NCBI RefSeq assembly: GCF_000747665.1
Contig: NZ_BBKT01000023.1
Span: 1-64,000 of the forward strand
DNA length: 64,000 bases
Direction: 5' to 3'
DNA from: Thermoanaerobacterium saccharolyticum
GTDB taxonomy: Bacteria > Bacillota > Thermoanaerobacteria > Thermoanaerobacterales > Thermoanaerobacteraceae
Shown here: positions 18,027 to 27,640 of the stretch, in pieces
Layout of the letters: every line of letters begins with the position of its first letter
Position numbering within the stretch: position 1 is the stretch's first letter
The notes under the pieces: generated by a model
The model's database searches: none
Told to the model about the DNA's origin: nothing
What the model saw: the letters and a program-made list of their open reading frames with translations, nothing else
Translations under genes and position numbers: made by a program

Positions 18027-21000
18027 GTTTCAATTCCTTATAGGTAGGCTAAAAACGAGCAAATAACAGACAACATATACATTGCACATGGTACGTTTCA
18101 ATTCCTTATAGGTAGGCTAAAAACTAGTAGTTGTTACCTTTTACAGTTACTTTGTCGCCAAGGTTTCAATTCCTTATAGGTAGGCTAAAAACTAGTTTTT
18201 ATCGTCCTCAGTTAGATTGGTTATTATAGTTTCAATTCCTTATAGGTAGGCTAAAAACAGGTTGTAGTTTATAAAGATAGAATTGAATTAAGTTTGTTTC
18301 AATTCCTTATAGGTAGGCTAAAAACACGTAACTAAAGAAAGAGCAACAGAACTTGTGTATTGTTTCAATTCCTTATAGGTAGGCTAAAAACAGACTCCAG
18401 GAATATCTTTTAATTTATCAAAGACATGTTTCAATTCCTTATAGGTAGGCTAAAAACGGTCGAATACAGAACCACAGATGTCACATTGCTCAAAGTTTCA
18501 ATTCCTTATAGGTAGGCTAAAAACTGGATATAAAACAAAAAGAAGCAGATATAATAAATGTTTCAATTCCTTATAGGTAGGCTAAAAACCATTATAAAAT
18601 TCTGCCTGTCTTACTGCTTTTCTGTGTTTCAATTCCTTATAGGTAGGCTAAAAACTATCCAATACCAGCCCATCCGTTGTTGAGATGCCATGTTTCAATT
18701 CCTTATAGGTAGGCTAAAAACTCATTTACAGCACAACAACAGGAACAAATTAAGACAAGTTTCAATTCCTTATAGGTAGGCTAAAAACTCATCGTCTGCT
18801 GCAAGCGTAAAAGAAAAACTGCACGTTTCAATTCCTTATAGGTAGGCTAAAAACGGTATTCCGGATCAATATGTAGCTGGTTATCTTGGGCAGTTTCAAT
18901 TCCTTATAGGTAGGCTAAAAACCTGAATTAGATTAGGCATATAACTATACATGCTCCCAGGTTTCAATTCCTTATAGGTAGGCTAAAAACGATAGACGGA
19001 TTGCAAGTAGAAGCAGGTTTATATTGTTTCAATTCCTTATAGGTAGGCTAAAAACTTTTATCTTCCTCATTATATTTAAAATACAAGTCTATGTTTCAAT
19101 TCCTTATAGGTAGGCTAAAAACCGCACAAAGGAGTCTAAACTACGAAAGGACTATTGCAGTTTCAATTCCTTATAGGTAGGCTAAAAACTTTGTTGCTGT
19201 TGTTGTTATACCGTTCCAAGTATCAGGTTTCAATTCCTTATAGGTAGGCTAAAAACCAGAGGAGGATTAAAAATAAAAGAAATAATAGACAGTTTCAATT
19301 CCTTATAGGTAGGCTAAAAACCGATATAAGGAGTTTTTATTGCCAAAATTTATAAAATCGTTTCAATTCCTTATAGGTAGGCTAAAAACCTAAAAACGTT
19401 GTGTTTTTTAGTGATAGTCAGCTTGGTTTCAATTCCTTATAGGTAGGCTAAAAACCCGGACATGCTTATACACCAGAACGGACACGACAGTAGTTTCAAT
19501 TCCTTATAGGTAGGCTAAAAACTCATCGTCTGCTGCAAGCGTAAAAGAAAAACTGCACGTTTCAATTCCTTATAGGTAGGCTAAAAACGAGTAGCAATAC
19601 AATAAAAACATTTGTAGCAATATTGTTTCAATTCCTTATAGGTAGGCTAAAAACTGAACGACGGAGAAAAAGTAAAAATTGCCAGAGCGGTGTTTCAATT
19701 CCTTATAGGTAGGCTAAAAACCCAAAACCTTTCTCACGCTCGGTAAATATCTTATTCGGTTTCAATTCCTTATAGGTAGGCTAAAAACTTTTGGATTAGC
19801 TTTCGCTCTTTCTACTTTTTCAGTGTTTCAATTCCTTATAGGTAGGCTAAAAACAGATTTCAAATTCCTGTGTATGATTTTTACTATATCGTTTCAATTC
19901 CTTATAGGTAGGCTAAAAACCGACCCTTGGCGGAAATCAAGAAATGTGGTTTCTAACGTTTCAATTCCTTATAGGTAGGCTAAAAACGATGCTAGAAGAA
20001 AATTTAGAACTTGAAATGATAGAGTTTCAATTCCTTATAGGTAGGCTAAAAACTTATTATAGAAAATTTTATCTATATCCCCCGCCACCAGTTTCAATTC
20101 CTTATAGGTAGGCTAAAAACTAAGTACCAAATTGGAGGGTGAAGGAAGATGCCAAAGTTTCAATTCCTTATAGGTAGGCTAAAAACGAGCAAGCAGTAGA
20201 CAATTTAAGAAAACTTGATCAAAGTTTCAATTCCTTATAGGTAGGCTAAAAACTAAAAAGGAGATGTTAAAAAATGATTAGAGATTAGTTTCAATTCCTT
20301 ATAGGTAGGCTAAAAACTCATTTGTCAAGTATGCTAAATATGCGTACAGATCTTCGTTTCAATTCCTTATAGGTAGGCTAAAAACACGGTGCATTGGATT
20401 TGTTTATGCGAACAAATTCGTGTTTCAATTCCTTATAGGTAGGCTAAAAACCAATTACAATCAGTTCTTTTTTCCCGGCGCAGGAATAGTTTCAATTCCT
20501 TATAGGTAGGCTAAAAACTAGTGCACGTGGTGAATATCCCACAGACTTTACAATGTTTCAATTCCTTATAGGTAGGCTAAAAACTATTCTTGAAACACTA
20601 AAACAGATTTATTCCTATCAGTTTCAATTCCTTATAGGTAGGCTAAAAACTATTCAAACTGGAAAGTACAAAGACACAATTTCAAAAGCGTTTCAATTCC
20701 TTATAGGTAGGCTAAAAACTTTAATTCAATTTCAATATCGATTTCTGGCTTATAGGTTTCAATTCCTTATAGGTAGGCTAAAAACTAATATTCTTAACTT
20801 CCTCTGCGCTGCGGACAACAGTTTCAATTCCTTATAGGTAGGCTAAAAACCTGCTCTCGCTATCTTTACTTTTTCTCCGTCGTTCATGTTTCAATTCCTT
20901 ATAGGTAGGCTAAAAACGCCAAGACCCCATGCAGTTAAACCTATCAAAAAGCCTGTTTCAATTCCTTATAGGTAGGCTAAAAACCATGCCATTTGCTATC

Positions 21001-23440
21001 ATTACCCTTTTTTATTTCAAGTTTCAATTCCTTATAGGTAGGCTAAAAACCTTTTGATAACTGATAAAACATTTAATAAAGATTAGTTTCAATTCCTTAT
21101 AGGTAGGCTAAAAACGGGGATTGAAACAAATATAATAGGGCAAGGGCTGTAGTTTCAATTCCTTATAGGTAGGCTAAAAACCACAAAAAACAGGTAAATC
21201 CATGGCAGAGCTTAGAGAGTTTCAATTCCTTATAGGTAGGCTAAAAACCTTTTAATTATAGTTTTTTTTTCTTGTTCGGTCAATGTTTCAATTCCTTATA
21301 GGTAGGCTAAAAACCTTATACACATCATTTAGCCAGTTTTCCAGTTCTTCGTTTCAATTCCTTATAGGTAGGCTAAAAACGCATCACCAACAGACTACTA
21401 TTTGCCGAAGGTCAATAGTTTCAATTCCTTATAGGTAGGCTAAAAACTTGGATAACATTATTGGTGTTGTGCGTACTCTTGAAAGTTTCAATTCCTTATA
21501 GGTAGGCTAAAAACATATTGGCGATTTACCGGCTCAAGGAAGTGTTAACTAAGTTTCAATTCCTTATAGGTAGGCTAAAAACGAGGTTTTGAGAGTTGAT
21601 GTTTCTCAAAACTTTGTTTGTTTCAATTCCTTATAGGTAGGCTAAAAACCTTTTTCGGGTATGACAGATCAAATTGTATCAGTTTGTTTCAATTCCTTAT
21701 AGGTAGGCTAAAAACTTAGAAGTCGCCATTCCTAAACGCCCCCGTAAATATGTTTCAATTCCTTATAGGTAGGCTAAAAACATCATGTTATTAGCAATAT
21801 AATGTATCATTTATCTTGTTTCAATTCCTTATAGGTAGGCTAAAAACTTTCTGTTTATGATGGCAAAAATTTGATAAATGTTTTGTTTCAATTCCTTATA
21901 GGTAGGCTAAAAACTTTTAAAAACTTATTAAGCTTTATATCCCTAACATTGTTTCAATTCCTTATAGGTAGGCTAAAAACTACCATAAGATCTCAAACCT
22001 TTTGTAAGTATCCTTTGTTTCAATTCCTTATAGGTAGGCTAAAAACTTCATGTACTTTTCTGGCGTCGAATTCATCATCAAAGTTTCAATTCCTTATAGG
22101 TAGGCTAAAAACCCCACCTGCAACCTGCCTTTCGTCTATTCCAAGCGGGTTTCAATTCCTTATAGGTAGGCTAAAAACCTTTTCTGCCATCTGGAGCACC
22201 TCTCTTTTTCTTGGTTTCAATTCCTTATAGGTAGGCTAAAAACATTGTAAAACGAAGCCATATCATACGCAAGTTTAGTGTTTCAATTCCTTATAGGTAG
22301 GCTAAAAACCGAGGACGTTTGAGATAATTTCAAAATTGGAGGACCCGTTTCAATTCCTTATAGGTAGGCTAAAAACTTGAAATCAAAGTATTTTTCAATA
22401 AACTCCTGTGCGTTTCAATTCCTTATAGGTAGGCTAAAAACATATATTATGATAAATTAACTGGTAACGTTATTTTAAGTTTCAATTCCTTATAGGTAGG
22501 CTAAAAACTTAAAATTAGAGTCATTATTTACAGTTTTATACATTAGTTTCAATTCCTTATAGGTAGGCTAAAAACCTGCTATAGGTTGCAATATTTTTGC
22601 GAGGCTACCTGCGTTTCAATTCCTTATAGGTAGGCTAAAAACGTTTATTTTATTGAATGTAATATATGTATTTTTAACTCGGTTTCAATTCCTTATAGGT
22701 AGGCTAAAAACATTAGTTTAAAAGCTGTCGACAAGCTTTTATATAAATGTTTCAATTCCTTATAGGTAGGCTAAAAACATGCCTATAAAAAGTCTTTTTA
22801 GAATACCTATTCTGTTTCAATTCCTTATAGGTAGGCTAAAAACAAACATCTTTTAATAGTAATACAGAATTATTAAGAGGTTTCAATTCCTTATAGGTAG
22901 GCTAAAAACTTGTTTTAGCTAATTTTCCTATAAAGTATTCTAAAAGGTTTCAATTCCTTATAGGTAGGCTAAAAACTCATCCTTCAAAAAAACATTAACC
23001 AATTTATCCCCAGTTTCAATTCCTTATAGGTAGGCTAAAAACCTCTTAGGCTTTCAACATCACTCGCATAGTCAAAAAGTTTCAATTCCTTATAGGTAGG
23101 CTAAAAACGTATCATACGTGTCTGTAGAAGCTGCACTTTGTCCCAGTTTCAATTCCTTATAGGTAGGCTAAAAACACAGTTCGGGAAGTCCTTTTCCGGA
23201 TTCAAATCTTGGTTTCAATTCCTTATAGGTAGGCTAAAAACTCTCCTGTTCCCAACTCTGCCTTGACATCTTCTATGTTTCAATTCCTTATAGGTAGGCT
23301 AAAAACTCTCGATTAAATAAATGATTAATGATGAAATAGAAAAAGTTTCAATTCCTTATAGGTAGGCTAAAAACCATGTAGAGATTTAATGTTATGTCTT
23401 CCATAGCGTCGTTTCAATTCCTTATAGGTAGGCTAAAAAC
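18027..23440 (-). CRISPR. Type I-B CRISPR array, 82 repeats and 81 spacers
   Basis: I counted 82 copies of a 30-bp repeat (plus strand begins GTTTCAATTCC and ends GGCTAAAAAC), seemingly identical throughout, with 81 spacers of 34-39 bases. Read on the minus strand the repeat ends ATTGAAAC, the 8-base 5' handle of type I-B crRNAs, and has a short CCT/AGG hairpin. Transcription is therefore inferred to be right to left, with the leader and newest spacers near 23440 and the oldest at 18027. Spacer 18789-18824 is repeated exactly at 19523-19558. Several spacers look like gene starts with a ribosome site and ATG (e.g. 20121-20156, 20254-20287). Confidence 0.99.
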
Positions 23441-23545
23441 GCGTTAGAGCACAGAAAATTCAACACTTTTATCTTGCATAAAAGGTGTCTTTTGTAAAGC
23501 TTATGCCTTTATTATACCACAAATTGCCGAAAATTCAACTTTTCG
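23441..23545 (-). promoter_or_regulatory. CRISPR leader with promoter
   Basis: AT-rich leader between cas3 and the first repeat in transcription order. On the minus strand TTGAAT (23533-23538), 16 bases, then TATAAT (23511-23516) form a good promoter, placing the start about 65 bases before the first repeat. GAAAATTCAAC occurs twice in direct orientation (23454-23464 and 23529-23539), the first close to the repeat, a candidate integration-complex binding motif. Confidence 0.7.
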
Positions 23546-23560
23546 TTATGGCAAAGTGTC

Positions 23561-23598
23561 GTCGATGTCCAGCATTTTTTGCACTATTGGACATCGAC
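23561..23598 (-). terminator. 11-bp hairpin just downstream of cas3
   Basis: GTCGATGTCCA at 23561-23571 and its complement at 23588-23598 form a perfect stem with a 16-base loop, starting 10 bases after the cas3 stop. There is no clear T run, so it may be a transcript-stabilising 3' hairpin rather than an intrinsic terminator. It separates the cas operon from the leader. Confidence 0.45.
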
Positions 23599-23607
23599 GG
23601 CATTTTA

Positions 23608-25974
23608 TTACCAGATGCTTAATACGCCATTTGGCTTAAACCCTGTTTCAGCATCATAATAATCTTTTAAAGAATCGGCATTGACATATTTGAATCCTTC
23701 TACTTCTGCAGGCATGTTCTCTGTCTTTTCTGGTATTGATATTACGTATTTATAAAAATCAGCTTTAAATTCATCAAATATGCTCCGCCTTTTATACAAA
23801 TTTTTTACTTTTTTAAGATCGATATACCTTTGCCATATGTTAATTGCTTCTTCATTATACTCTATAAACACGTCTACTTTGTAGTATTCATCATCAATAA
23901 GTTTAAAATTGCTTACGCTTGGCGTGTCATCATCACTGTCGTACTTTAATTTGAATACAGCATCTAAAATGTCAATTGCTTCTTTTGATGAAAGGTTTTG
24001 AGATACCTCCTTGTAATACTGATCTATGATGTCTAAAAAATCTTTTTCTGATATTGATTCGTGCTGTGACAAGATTCTTTCGGTAATATTGAGCATGACT
24101 TTATTGTAAATCCTCGAAGCGTATTTCCTATTATTTTCATCAATCAACGATACTACGTATACTTCTCCTTTTTTCTCCCAATTTCTGTTGCATCTACCTG
24201 CTGATTGGTTTATAGAATCCAAAGGTGCTAAATCTCTCACAACAACGTCAAAGTCTATGTCTACACCAGCTTCTACAAGTTGTGTCGTGACAGCGTACTT
24301 TATGTTATTTTTCTTTAAAAGGTTTATCCTTTCAAGTCTTTCATACGGTATTACGTGAGTGGACATGTATACTATTTCTTCATCCGGCAACTTTTCTTTT
24401 AATAATCGGTAAAATTCTCTTGCTGATGATATGGTATTTAGTATAAAAAGATAGCTTCTTCCATCATTTAAATCAAACATGTCTATTAGCTCATCAAGAT
24501 GTATTTCTTTCTGTAAAACTGGCTTTATTACTACTCTCTCCATTTGACTGAAGTACTTTCTTTTGTCTGTAAGCTGCCTGATCTCGTCATCTTCAAATAT
24601 CATAGGCTGTGTTGCCGTAACAAATATTATATATGAATTCAATTTATAGGCAACTGCTTTTAAGATTTCTTTTACAAGCTTCCAATAGTAAAATGGTATT
24701 GACTGAATCTCATCAAGTATTATTATGGAATTTGCTATTCTGTGAAATTTTCTTAGTGCGCTGTTTCTGTTAGACAAAAGTGTGTGAAAAAGCTGTATAA
24801 ATGTCGTAACTATGATTTCTGAATTCCAGCCTTCAATCATTATCTTTGACTTTTCTGTGTCAAATTCCGTCTCGTTGTCGTTGTATTTCACTTCTGAAAG
24901 GTGATGATGTTTAAGCAATACGCTTGTATTAACATTTATGTCGTTTGTTTTTAATATCTTTTCAAATTCCTGATAATTCTGCTCTATTATGCTTAAAAAT
25001 GGCAGTGAATAGATAATCCTGAAATTTTTGTTGTATACATCGTAAAGCTTTCTTTTCAGCTTTAAAGCAAATGAAATGGACGTCAAAGTCTTGCCAAGCC
25101 CTGTAGGAAGGTTTATGGATAAAATTCTTTCATCTGCGTTTATTTCATTTTCATTTACTTCTCTATACGCATTTTCCCTTAATAGATTTATTCTGTTATC
25201 TTTGTAGCTAATCTGTGATTTGTATTTATCAACTGCGTCTGACATCAATTCCACATAAGCTGGTGAAATTTCTCCAACTACGACCTCACTTTTGTCTGCA
25301 TCTATAAGAAGTGAAAATACATAATTTATGAGAATATAGTACGTTAAATCCTCTCTTTGCTTTATCTTCCTTAAATATAGCCTTATGATTCTCATCTCGT
25401 TTTTTATATTTTCTATGTTATTAGCTACAGTTGTCTTATTGAGATCAATATTTAGACCAGCTTTTTTTAAATTATCACTTAATATCTTAAATTTTGCCTC
25501 GTCTATGCTTTGAAGTTGAGATTTCATTATCTCTATGTCTCTGTCTTCTAAAGAAGCTTCTGTAGCTGCATCATTTAGATTTCCGTGATGCTTTTTTACA
25601 GCTATATACGATATAAAAGGAAGCAATATTTTAATATCATCATCGATATCTAATCTGCTTACCTCCTGTTTTACAGCGAAATAAGCCACAACCGCCGAAA
25701 TCAATGAATGATGTGTCTCTTTCTTTGATTTCAGCTCTTTCTTCTTATTGTCGTCCTGTGAAGACAAGTATTCTTGAAAAAAGCCTGTAGACTTGCCAAG
25801 ATCATGGCATAAAACCACAATCCTGACAAGCTTTGATAACAACTTCTCATCCATCAAATTAGCCTTGGCCTCATCTAAAAACTTTTCTGCTAAATCTGCA
25901 CACCTTGCCAAATGTTCTTCCAAATATTTATCAGGGTGTGAATAAAGCTCAGAAAAGCACGATGTGTTCATCAT
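23608..25974 (-). CDS. cas3: CRISPR helicase-nuclease Cas3
   Basis: 788-aa effector nuclease that degrades DNA marked by Cascade. N-terminal HD nuclease: H-D in VVLCHDLGKSTGFFQEY and a later His in THHSLISAVVAY. Superfamily 2 helicase: Walker A LPTGLGKTLTS near residue 285, DEAD-box variant IILDEIQSIP, SAT-like VTATQP, and motif VI QSAGRCNRN. Both domains are complete. Last gene of the cas6-8b-7-5-3 operon; its start overlaps the end of cas5 by 26 bases. Confidence 0.96.
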   Translation of the reverse strand: MMNTSCFSELYSHPDKYLEEHLARCADLAEKFLDEAKANLMDEKLLSKLVRIVVLCHDLGKSTGFFQEYLSSQDDNKKKELKSKKETHHSLISAVVAYFAVKQEVSRLDIDDDIKILLPFISYIAVKKHHGNLNDAATEASLEDRDIEIMKSQLQSIDEAKFKILSDNLKKAGLNIDLNKTTVANNIENIKNEMRIIRLYLRKIKQREDLTYYILINYVFSLLIDADKSEVVVGEISPAYVELMSDAVDKYKSQISYKDNRINLLRENAYREVNENEINADERILSINLPTGLGKTLTSISFALKLKRKLYDVYNKNFRIIYSLPFLSIIEQNYQEFEKILKTNDINVNTSVLLKHHHLSEVKYNDNETEFDTEKSKIMIEGWNSEIIVTTFIQLFHTLLSNRNSALRKFHRIANSIIILDEIQSIPFYYWKLVKEILKAVAYKLNSYIIFVTATQPMIFEDDEIRQLTDKRKYFSQMERVVIKPVLQKEIHLDELIDMFDLNDGRSYLFILNTISSAREFYRLLKEKLPDEEIVYMSTHVIPYERLERINLLKKNNIKYAVTTQLVEAGVDIDFDVVVRDLAPLDSINQSAGRCNRNWEKKGEVYVVSLIDENNRKYASRIYNKVMLNITERILSQHESISEKDFLDIIDQYYKEVSQNLSSKEAIDILDAVFKLKYDSDDDTPSVSNFKLIDDEYYKVDVFIEYNEEAINIWQRYIDLKKVKNLYKRRSIFDEFKADFYKYVISIPEKTENMPAEVEGFKYVNADSLKDYYDAETGFKPNGVLSIW

Positions 25975-26662
25975 CTATCACCCAGCTTTTTGATACGTAC
26001 GATCTTATGCTTTTACCATTGGCTTCATATACAACATCTGCATAATCCAATACAATTCTTTCTTCGTCCATATCAGCAGGAATCTTTTCTTTAAAGTATT
26101 TTTTGCCATCTTCAAAGACTATCTTATCTTCCAGAATATACTTATATGGTAAAACGGAAGAAACAAAAACCTCTTTATTTTCCACCTCAAAAGCATCTTT
26201 TACACCCACAAATCTATAATCTGCAATCATTTCGCTTAACCCTAAAGAAACTGTGTACACATTTTTGTGTCCCTTTATTTTTTCGACTATGTCATCAAAT
26301 AGGTCTTCATCTGTGTGATGAAAATATATCCTGTACATAGGATCTTTTAAAAGCTCCATCTTTACCTGCGTTCGAGCTTCATGATTTTTCTTTTTAAACG
26401 GAATCCAAAAATTATCCTTTGTATTTATAAAGTTGAGGCCCATCCTGATTTTTTTCACCGGCTTTAAAATTCTCACCGCCAGTTTGCATTTGTCAGAGCT
26501 TAAAACTTTTAAATAATCTTCCTTTCCTATTCCCTCTATTGCACCTATTAATCCCCTTACAGTCGGTGGCGGAGGAAACGAAAAGGTAAGCGGTGATGAT
26601 GTGGTATAGTATTTTTTAAAATGGCCAAAATCACCGTATACGTCAAAAATCAATAGTTTCAT
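25949..26662 (-). CDS. cas5: Cascade subunit Cas5 (type I-B)
   Basis: 237-aa RAMP protein that caps the 5' handle of the crRNA in Cascade. It begins MKLLIFDVYGDFGHFKKYYTT, with the FPPPPTVRGLIGAI motif diagnostic of Cas5 near residue 35. ATG 26662 lies 9 bases after AAAGGA; an ATG three codons earlier abuts the ribosome site. Overlaps cas3 downstream. Confidence 0.92.
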   Translation of the reverse strand: MKLLIFDVYGDFGHFKKYYTTSSPLTFSFPPPPTVRGLIGAIEGIGKEDYLKVLSSDKCKLAVRILKPVKKIRMGLNFINTKDNFWIPFKKKNHEARTQVKMELLKDPMYRIYFHHTDEDLFDDIVEKIKGHKNVYTVSLGLSEMIADYRFVGVKDAFEVENKEVFVSSVLPYKYILEDKIVFEDGKKYFKEKIPADMDEERIVLDYADVVYEANGKSIRSYVSKSWVIDDEHIVLF

Positions 26663-26725
26663 TATATACATTCCTTTCTCAAGAACCTCATTATCATCTT
26701 TTCCTGAGATGTTTACTGATTTATC

Positions 26726-27640
26726 CTAAAAACTTAACTTTTCTACAGTAAAATCTTTTACAACATCGCCAAAATCACATACAACACCATCTACTGCAAA
26801 AACTGCCCTTTCATCTGCTGCGTATCTCAACTTTTCTATTTTGCCTTTGTTTGCATTAAGGCTTTCGACCAATTCTTTTATCTCTATCTTTCCATCTTGT
26901 ATGTCCCGCAATTCTTCGTCTTCCACATCATGTGTAAACTTTATCCTTTTGTTTAACTCACCTATCTGATAATTTTCTTCTTTCATGACAACCTGAAGCA
27001 AAAATCTTGGCATGTGTCCCATCTTTGAATTGGACATAAGGTTTTTGGTGCCATTCCACATTGCTTCCAACATCAAATCTACATCGCCATCTGTAAGCGG
27101 TATGTTTTGATTTTTAGCTGCATTTTCATTTACAATGCCGTAAAATGAGATAAGTGAATATGGAAGTATATATTTCTCTGTAAATGTTCCTTGGGCATTG
27201 CCGCTCTGTGACGGCATCACAGTTGTGCCTTTTATGTAAGTCATGTTGACCTTGTGAAGGGACCGCCCAAATCCAAACTGAACAGGTCCTGTTAAAGTCA
27301 TAGTTTTGTCCTTGACTGCTGTTGTAGCTCCAAAAAGCCTCACATCTATACATTTATTGACGATATCATCATTTGACCCGAAATCACTTATTCTGTCATC
27401 TTTTGTCCGCAGCTTCCCGCTTTCATCTCTCGTCTCTAAGATAAATACATCCATCCCTTTGTATCCTGATAAGTAATCTCTTATGGTCCTTTTAAGCCTT
27501 ACGTCTGTCACTATGTTTATGCCTGTCTCCTCGTCGATCCTTGGCTTATTTTCATCTACAGGATCTCCATTTGGATTTGCAAAGCTTACATCATAAAGAA
27601 AAAGTATTTCTGAGCGGTTTTTTATTACATTGCTCATCAT
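26726..27640 (-). CDS. cas7: Cascade backbone subunit Cas7 (type I-B, Csh2-like)
   Basis: 304-aa RAMP protein that polymerises along the crRNA spacer. The N-terminus has the family signature FLYDVSFANPNGDPVDENKPRIDEETG and DVRLKRTIRDYL, and LFGATTAV follows near residue 105. The ATG overlaps the cas8b stop (ATGA), preceded by GGGGAGG. A 63-base gap separates it from cas5. Confidence 0.95.
   Translation of the reverse strand: MMSNVIKNRSEILFLYDVSFANPNGDPVDENKPRIDEETGINIVTDVRLKRTIRDYLSGYKGMDVFILETRDESGKLRTKDDRISDFGSNDDIVNKCIDVRLFGATTAVKDKTMTLTGPVQFGFGRSLHKVNMTYIKGTTVMPSQSGNAQGTFTEKYILPYSLISFYGIVNENAAKNQNIPLTDGDVDLMLEAMWNGTKNLMSNSKMGHMPRFLLQVVMKEENYQIGELNKRIKFTHDVEDEELRDIQDGKIEIKELVESLNANKGKIEKLRYAADERAVFAVDGVVCDFGDVVKDFTVEKLSF

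Noticed and set aside
20553..22230. Open frames in the CRISPR array (20553-20837 and 21871-22230) with repeated FQFLIGRLKT
   Set aside because: They arise because the 30-base repeat can be read through in one frame; no ribosome site and no family.
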